Assembly (NCBI GenBank): GCA_015847255.1
Contig: JADLZK010008410.1
Location: forward strand, 62,001-126,000
DNA from: Hyparrhenia diplandra
Taxonomy: Eukaryota > Streptophyta > Magnoliopsida > Poales > Poaceae
Length of the DNA: 64,000 bases
Reading direction: 5' to 3'
The position numbers and the translations under genes are program-made. Below the pieces are notes generated by a model that made no database searches, was not told where the DNA came from, and saw nothing but the letters and a program-made list of their open reading frames with translations. Numbering within the stretch: position 1 is the first letter of the stretch; each line of letters opens with the position of its first letter. Shown here in pieces: positions 58,547-64,000 of this stretch.

Positions 58547-59553
58547 ATTGCTATTATGTTATTTCTTCTCATCAGCCGATTGACAAGACTTTAAATGCAA
58601 GTAAGTCAAGTTAGGACACTGATGACTTGGTCCATTAAAATTAGAGCCCACAAATATGCGGGCACCACTGTTGTAATCGACATATGACATGGTCCTACTT
58701 TCTGACCTTCATCTGTATCCACAATTATTTGATTTATTCCTAAATGATGGTCACATGTGCAGTTGATTTGATCAAAGATAAAATAGTGTCAAATAGGAAA
58801 TTTCTTTGCCTATGTTTTCTCTTCTAGTTATCACGATGGAACTTAACACCATTACCGCTCTAAAGGAACAAAAATGTCAAACATGAAAGGAAAAATGAAA
58901 AGGGTGACGAATAGGTAATATTTTCTTAATAACCAAGCTCCAACGGGCCTTGGCAATGCAGAAAAAAAAATAATGAATGAAGAGATGTTTTAAAGCTTCA
59001 ATAATATGTGCATAGAACGTAGTCATATGATTCTAATAATCCATATTATTCCTTAGCATAAGACCCATCAGTGAGGTGTTCAAGCTTTTTTTTTCATAAG
59101 GAGCCAACAGAATGTTTTTATGCTTCGATTGATAGAGTCAACAAGAATATCAACACCATTACCACTCTAAAGTAGCGGAAGTGTCAAGCAGGATAGGAAA
59201 AATGAAAAGGTTGACAAACAGATAAGTGTTAGAAGTATTTGCAACGAGAATGTGAACCAATGTATTCACACACAGGGTTCAAATGGGTAGCACTTGAGAC
59301 ACAGGGTTTACACTGATTTAGGTACGTACCATATGTCTAGTTTGAAGTAGATCTCTCCTTTGTCGTTTGCCTGGTTACAAGGGTGCTGATGTGAGCTATG
59401 CGCAAGAAAACTTAATCAATCCGCTAAATTTTAATCTCAATTACCCATTTCTTTCATTATGAAAAATACATGAAAGTAAATCCCTAATTTTAAACTACAC
59501 AACTCCATCCCATTACAAAAGAAATTTAGAAATTCAGCCTATGATTTTTTATA
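58547..59553. other. AT-rich spacer with a short duplication
   Basis: No gene is supported. AACACCATTACC(A/G)CTCTAAAG followed by GTCAA and GAAAAATGAAAAGG occurs at 58846 and again at 59150, a diverged repeat of about 90 bp. Confidence 0.45.
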
Positions 59554-59781
59554 CTTTCTCCATCCCAACTTATAAGTCATTTGACTTTTTGTACCCAAGT
59601 TTGACCACTTGTTTTATTAAAAAAATATGCAGACACGGTCAACTTTAAGTTATTCTTGAAGAAATTTTATTAATAAAGCAAGCCACGACAAAAAAAATAA
59701 TATTTTACATAAATATTTGAATAAGAAGAGTGGTCAAACTGTCCAAAAAGCCAAACAACCTACAATTTAGGATGAAGGAAG
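59554..59781. mobile_element. Stowaway-like MITE
   Basis: Ends CTTTCTCCATCCCAACTTAT and inverted ATTTAGGATGAAGGAAG, with TA on both sides. Inner pairs GACCACTTG and GAGTGGTC are as in the other Stowaways of the window. Confidence 0.75.
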
Positions 59782-59928
59782 TATAAATTACCCACATATG
59801 AAATTTGGAAAGATAATCAAAGTAGCCCCTAGCTACATTGGCATTCATATTACCCATATATGCATTATGAAGTGAAATATATAAATTAACACACTTAATT
59901 TGTATCCAAATTACCCACACATCAACCA

Positions 59929-59934
59929 CCCCCC

Positions 59935-59981
<47 letters not shown>
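59929..59981 (+). repeat. C7 A46 homopolymer tract
   Basis: Seven C followed by 46 A without interruption. It could be the poly(A) tail of a retroposon or a long mononucleotide repeat; sequence length here is unlikely to be exact. Confidence 0.9.
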
Positions 59982-59982
<1 letters not shown>

Positions 59983-60540
59983 AAAATACCAACATAAGAT
60001 GAGCTATGAAGAAAAATCATTATCTATAAAGTAAGCACAGTTCCATGTTCCACCATGTAGACCGAGTAAACATGTGCACATTATAGGATAATCATTTTTA
60101 ATGGTTTTATAAAGTGTGAAAATATGTTCCCTTAATAAACCACATAGGAAATACACCGATAATAATAAACATGTTCCCCGATAAAGTTTGGATAAAAAGT
60201 GTCTTATTAATATTGGAATGTTAATTTAAGCACTCTATATTTTATAAAACTATGGTACTACAAATATAATTATGTAGTGTTGTGGAGCAAGATGAAATGA
60301 CTATTTATACTATTGTAAGAACCATGAGAAAACCAATGACCTATAATATTTTTTTGATAAATAAAATGCTAAAGATTATGTGTACAACATATACAATAAG
60401 TATTAGAGTTTCAACTTCACATACACGAATAAAAAGAATTACAATATCTGGATTAAAAGTTAGACTTAAAGTGTAGGTTCATAGTACACATAAGATAAGA
60501 TAAGCCGATCCGAGCATAAATTACATACATAGACTATAAT

Positions 60541-60895
60541 TTTTTTTTTTTTTGAAACGGATTTCATTACTCACTAGCTAATGTGATTCGTTAGCAATTA
60601 TTACAGCTATGGGGGGTGCAGTATCGGCTATGATTCCCTCCCCCTCCACACATAGAAACCCCAACACAGCCAACTCATGAGCTGCTGAATTACAAACTCT
60701 CACGACATGAACACACTCAAACTTATTAAAGTTTAAACTAGCTTGGAATTTGATCTCTTCAATCAGGTGGCCCAAAGTTGATTCATTATACTCTGTAGAG
60801 TTGCCCAAACCGAGGCAATTTGAATACCTTGTAGGCGTGCAATCAATTCGACCGAATGCCCCCAACAAAAAGTCCACCTTACCTCCTCGTCCGAA
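60541..60895 (-). mobile_element. 3' end of a LINE retrotransposon (RNase H-like domain)
   Basis: On the minus strand a frame running to 60578 gives an RNase H-like (RVT_3) end: LGHLIEEIK, HVVRVCNSAAHELAVLG, then a stop. HV-R-N-AAHELA is the conserved last part of this domain in plant LINEs. The frame is followed by a short 3'UTR and a poly(A) (T11 on the plus strand at 60541-60552). The upstream part is cut off at 60895 by the LTR element. Confidence 0.7.
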
Positions 60896-62620
60896 TGAAA
60901 GGTCCTAAATGGCTAGGGGGGGTGAATAGCCTAATAAAATTTCTACAAAATCATTAGAGCAACTTGTTAGTAAACAACAAAGCGTAAATGCGTTTGCTCT
61001 AGTTTCTACTTTGTTCAAGAAGCCTCCTATTGACAATTCTAGTTGCTATAGTCTCTAAATCACACTCAAGGGCTATGTCACTACTTTACCACTAGGTGAA
61101 CAAGCTAATTACTCTAGCAACTAAGCAAGTCTACTCAAACTACACTAGCACAAGATATATGAAAGTAATGCAAGGTGTAGAGATGATATACCACAATGTC
61201 GAGACTAGTCAATCCAATCACCAAGGATGAATCAATGTGATAACCAAATTGAAGCCAATCACGAAGAGACAAGTGGAGACGCAAGATTTAACCCGAAGTT
61301 CACTTGAGCACCCTCAAGCTAATCTCCGTTGTGCCGACCTTCTCACGTGTGGGTCGAGGTGGAGCTCACTCCAAGCCAAATGCCTTTAGGCTTCTCGCAC
61401 CCAATGCAAATGAGAGGTACCCAAGACACGAGCAATAGATTACTCACACTTTGTCTTCCCGACGAGGAGTGTGTGACCCTCTCACAAATCACCGGAGGTG
61501 GCCAAGAACATTCACCTTCTCTTGCCAACGCCTCCACCAATCACCAAGCCGGCTAGGAGTGGTGCTCTCCAAGAGCAACAAGAAAACCACCGGCTCACAA
61601 ACGATCCCCAAGTGCCACTAGATGCAAAGATCAAAGCAAAGTGCACTTGAATCACCTCAACTCACTAGAATGGATGCTCTCAAGCAAAGGAGTGAGGAGG
61701 AGGATGAGTGCTCAGCTCTAGAGGTGTTAGGATTGATTCAAAATGACCAAGAGACCTCCAAGAGCGGCCAAAGGGGTATAAATACCCCCACCACGAAATG
61801 TGGCCGTTGGGGTGCAATCCACGCACAAATCGGCTGGCCGGGCCGATCGGCCCGGACTCACCGGCAAGTCCGGTCGGTGGGTCCGGTCACAACCGACAAA
61901 CCCTACGACCGCCAAACCGAGGAGGCCGCGAGTGCGTCGATCCGCGATCGATCCGGCGTCCGGTCGCGACGGATGCTTCCGGTCGGCGCGTCCGGTCGCC
62001 CGTCGAGCCGAGCGTAGAAACAAGCTTATTGGAATTCTGACCGGACCCGCGACCGGTGCGTCCGGTCGGTTTTTCCAACTTCCGGTCGATGAGTCCGGTC
62101 CTTTATGCGAGCTGCGAAATTCCGTTGTTTTGTTGTCGTTCCTTCGCCTTTGCTCCAAACCAACTTCCGTCACTTGATTCTTGTTGCCGACACGTCGAAG
62201 AACACCCGACACCATGTGTTAGCATTTTAAAAATATTTTTCATCAAGTACGGAGTTAACTCTCTAGGTTAGAATGCATGCAAATGATTTTGAACCTAGAG
62301 GCACATGAGGACCGATATGTACGATAGTTTTCCCTCTTTATAGTACGGCTTATCGATCCTATAATCACTCACACCGTCTATGGTGTCTTGAGTGTAAAAT
62401 CAAAATGGCCCTATGATATATCTTTGCCTTGAGCCCATTTTGATCCTCGGAACGCGCCATGTCATGCACTTGATCAACATTTGGATCATCTCGACCCATC
62501 CACCATGACCACCATGCACAATCCTCGGCTTGACCAATCTCTAACTAAATCAACACTTAGCATAGAGAGATTAGTCCTAAGGATGTCATCAATTAGCCAA
62601 AACCAATCTAGAGTTCTTCA
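60896..62620 (-). repeat. 3' LTR, 1,725 bp
   Basis: Starts TGAAAGGTCCTAAATGG and ends AGAGTTCTTCA (TG...CA), directly next to the polypurine tract. A TATA-like GTATAAATAC is at 61767-61776. The part 61820-62110 is CpG-rich with TCCGGTCG repeated more than eight times. Confidence 0.8.
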
Positions 62621-62634
62621 ATCTCCCCCTTTTT
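62621..62634 (-). other. Polypurine tract of the copia element
   Basis: On the minus strand AAAAAGGGGGAGAT, directly before the LTR; it primes plus-strand DNA synthesis. Similar tracts on the minus strand are at about 62764 (TAGGGGGAGCTC), 63180 (TAGGGGAGCAAG) and 63242 (AAAGGGGAGAG). Confidence 0.8.
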
Positions 62635-63682
62635 GGTAATTGGTGACAACCCGCATAAAGATTTTATGATTAAGGGTTTTTGAACCTATCATGGTTGTCC
62701 AAGCATTTTGCTTACAATCATAGGATTGGACAAACATAATAAATTCGGTTTTGGTAGCATGAGCTCCCCCTACATGTATGCCTAGAGTTTGGTATAGGCT
62801 TTGCATACATGTATGAATATTAAAATTAGGGAGTGAGCCATGTTACCAAAAATGATGCTTAAGGTGAAAGAATAGACCTTTGAAGCGTGATACCAATCGA
62901 GTAGCGCCTTTCTCACCATACAAGCATCATGGATAACTAGATATTTCATCAAAAACTCAAAGTACCTCGTGAGATCATATTATAAGCATAGGTACTTGAA
63001 TTTAGAGCGGAAATTAAAACATCTAGTTACCACTTAAGCATGCTAGTTGATCAATCATCATTCAAAGTACCACTAGCATACATCACACAATCATGTATAT
63101 ATGAAATTTAAATACATGTGCAAGAGCAAGTCATATGTTAGTGCACAAACAAATGCAACAAATGACTTATGAGCTTGCTCCCCTACTTGTGTGCTTTCAA
63201 AAAAATTTTTGATCCCCTTCTAATCTTTATGCACTAATCTCTCCCCTTTGTCAACAATTGACATAAAAGTATTGATCGGGTTCTTTTGATATTGGAAAGA
63301 TTAGTTTTCAAATTTGGTCAAATTTGGATAGCTTTGCCATACATGTAATTCGGTTTGAACCAAAGACAAGCTTCTTCACACCTCAAGAGAGGGTTATCAT
63401 GTCTATGTTGAACCACATATTTGACAATATATCCAAATTCAACACTTGAGATTGCAAGCCCACAAGTATGTCATATGTCATCACTAGATCATCCAAGCAT
63501 ATAAGCCAATAGTGATGGCATACATACATTGAAATTCATTGCTTTTCCATGAATGCAACCCTAAAGAACAAGTTGTATGTCTATATGTTCTAACAAGTCC
63601 TTAGATATCATGATGACATGTCAAACAATTTCACCTTTGCTTTTGGCTCGGTGGAGAGGCATGTCACATATGTGGGGTGCAT

Positions 63683-64000
63683 TCAACTCATATTGGAGAA
63701 GTCAAGAATGTTCAATTCATTTCTTAGCTTGCAAAATCTCTTCTCATCAAGTGGCTTGGTAAATATATCGGTAAGTTGATCTTCGGTACCAATTGGATGG
63801 ATTGCAATATCTCCTTGTTGTTGATGCTCTCTAATGAAATGGTGCCTTATATCAATGTGCTTGGTTCTTGTATGTTGCACCGGATTTTGAGTCATCTTGC
63901 AAGCACTCTCATTATCACAATACAAGGGTACTTTGTTGAAGTCAAAATCATAATCCTTCAATGTGGACCTCATCCAAAGTAGTTGACAACAACAACTCCC
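63683..64000 (-). CDS. Ty1/copia pol, RNase H end (partial)
   Basis: The frame is open to the right edge and ends with a stop at 63683. It contains typical copia RNase H motifs: LYCDNESACKM, NPVQHTRTKHID, IRHHFIREH and TDIFTKPLDE. The start lies outside the window. No break is seen in this part. It encodes the C-terminal part of the polyprotein that copies the retrotransposon RNA. Confidence 0.9.
   Translation of the reverse strand, partial: GSCCCQLLWMRSTLKDYDFDFNKVPLYCDNESACKMTQNPVQHTRTKHIDIRHHFIREHQQQGDIAIHPIGTEDQLTDIFTKPLDEKRFCKLRNELNILDFSNMS

Larger units (their letters stand above)
60896..64000 (-). mobile_element. Sirevirus-like Ty1/copia LTR retrotransposon, 3' part
   Basis: Minus-strand element running off the right edge. 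It consists of a complete 3' LTR (60896-62620), a polypurine tract, about 1 kb of non-coding sequence and the end of pol (63683-64000). The left 5 bp CCGAA (60891-60895) should be its target duplication; the partner is outside. A CpG-rich LTR and several extra AGGGGGAG-type purine tracts before the LTR are characters of the Sirevirus (Maximus) lineage. Confidence 0.85.

Noticed and set aside
1..64000. Operons, CRISPR arrays, phage or bacterial defence systems
   Set aside because: The window is intron-containing plant DNA; repeats are transposon ends or local duplications without spacer arrays.

Overview
The window is nuclear plant DNA, almost certainly rice (Oryza). The gene set and order match what I recall, without any search, of the short arm of rice chromosome 7: HDA15-type histone deacetylase, SYP132-type syntaxin, aldehyde oxidase, organellar prolyl-tRNA synthetase, QUIRKY-type MCTP, ankyrin/RCC1 protein, eIF3i. 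The introns are GT-AG, and the spacers are full of rice-style MITEs (Stowaway, Tourist, hAT), one p-SINE-like SINE and retrotransposons. I see no bacterial genes, CRISPR array, rRNA gene or convincing tRNA gene.

Layout. 1-1047 (-): 5' end of a class II histone deacetylase, only the RanBP2-type zinc-finger part. 3151-6952 (-): syntaxin with 12 coding exons. 7-11.6 kb: MITE-rich spacer. 12559-13812 (+): 417-residue Lys/Glu/Asp-rich protein with a 5'UTR intron. 14190-14292 (-): relic of an aldehyde oxidase last exon. 15053-22035 (-): aldehyde oxidase, 10 exons. 23514-27974 (+): organellar prolyl-tRNA synthetase, 11 exons, head-to-head with the oxidase. 28510-31708 (-): single-exon MCTP with C2 domains. 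31.7-37.4 kb: spacer with a diverged duplication, Stowaways and a SINE. 37418-42504 (-): ankyrin-RCC1 (IBtk-like) protein. 44.6-50.8 kb: spacer with Stowaways and a hAT MITE. 50863-54268 (-): eIF3i. 55443-56164 (+): GPI-anchored uclacyanin-type phytocyanin. 56.2-64 kb: transposons, namely CACTA-like elements, a LINE 3' end, and the 3' LTR plus pol end of a Sirevirus-like Ty1/copia element running off the right edge.

The genes do not form a pathway. They are separate housekeeping or developmental genes: chromatin, vesicle fusion, molybdenum-cofactor metabolism, organellar translation, cell-to-cell signalling, translation initiation and extracellular copper protein.

The most pervasive oddity is that nearly every conserved gene is broken by +1/-1 changes, mostly in short homopolymers (runs of 2-5). 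Flanking exons, splice sites and catalytic motifs stay intact. I read this mainly as consensus-sequence error rather than mass pseudogenisation, so CDS entries give the genomic span and note the breaks. I did not find a clearly new biological system. The best leads are the acidic/basic low-complexity protein, the aldehyde oxidase 3'-end duplication, the duplicated intergenic segment and the nested transposon structures.
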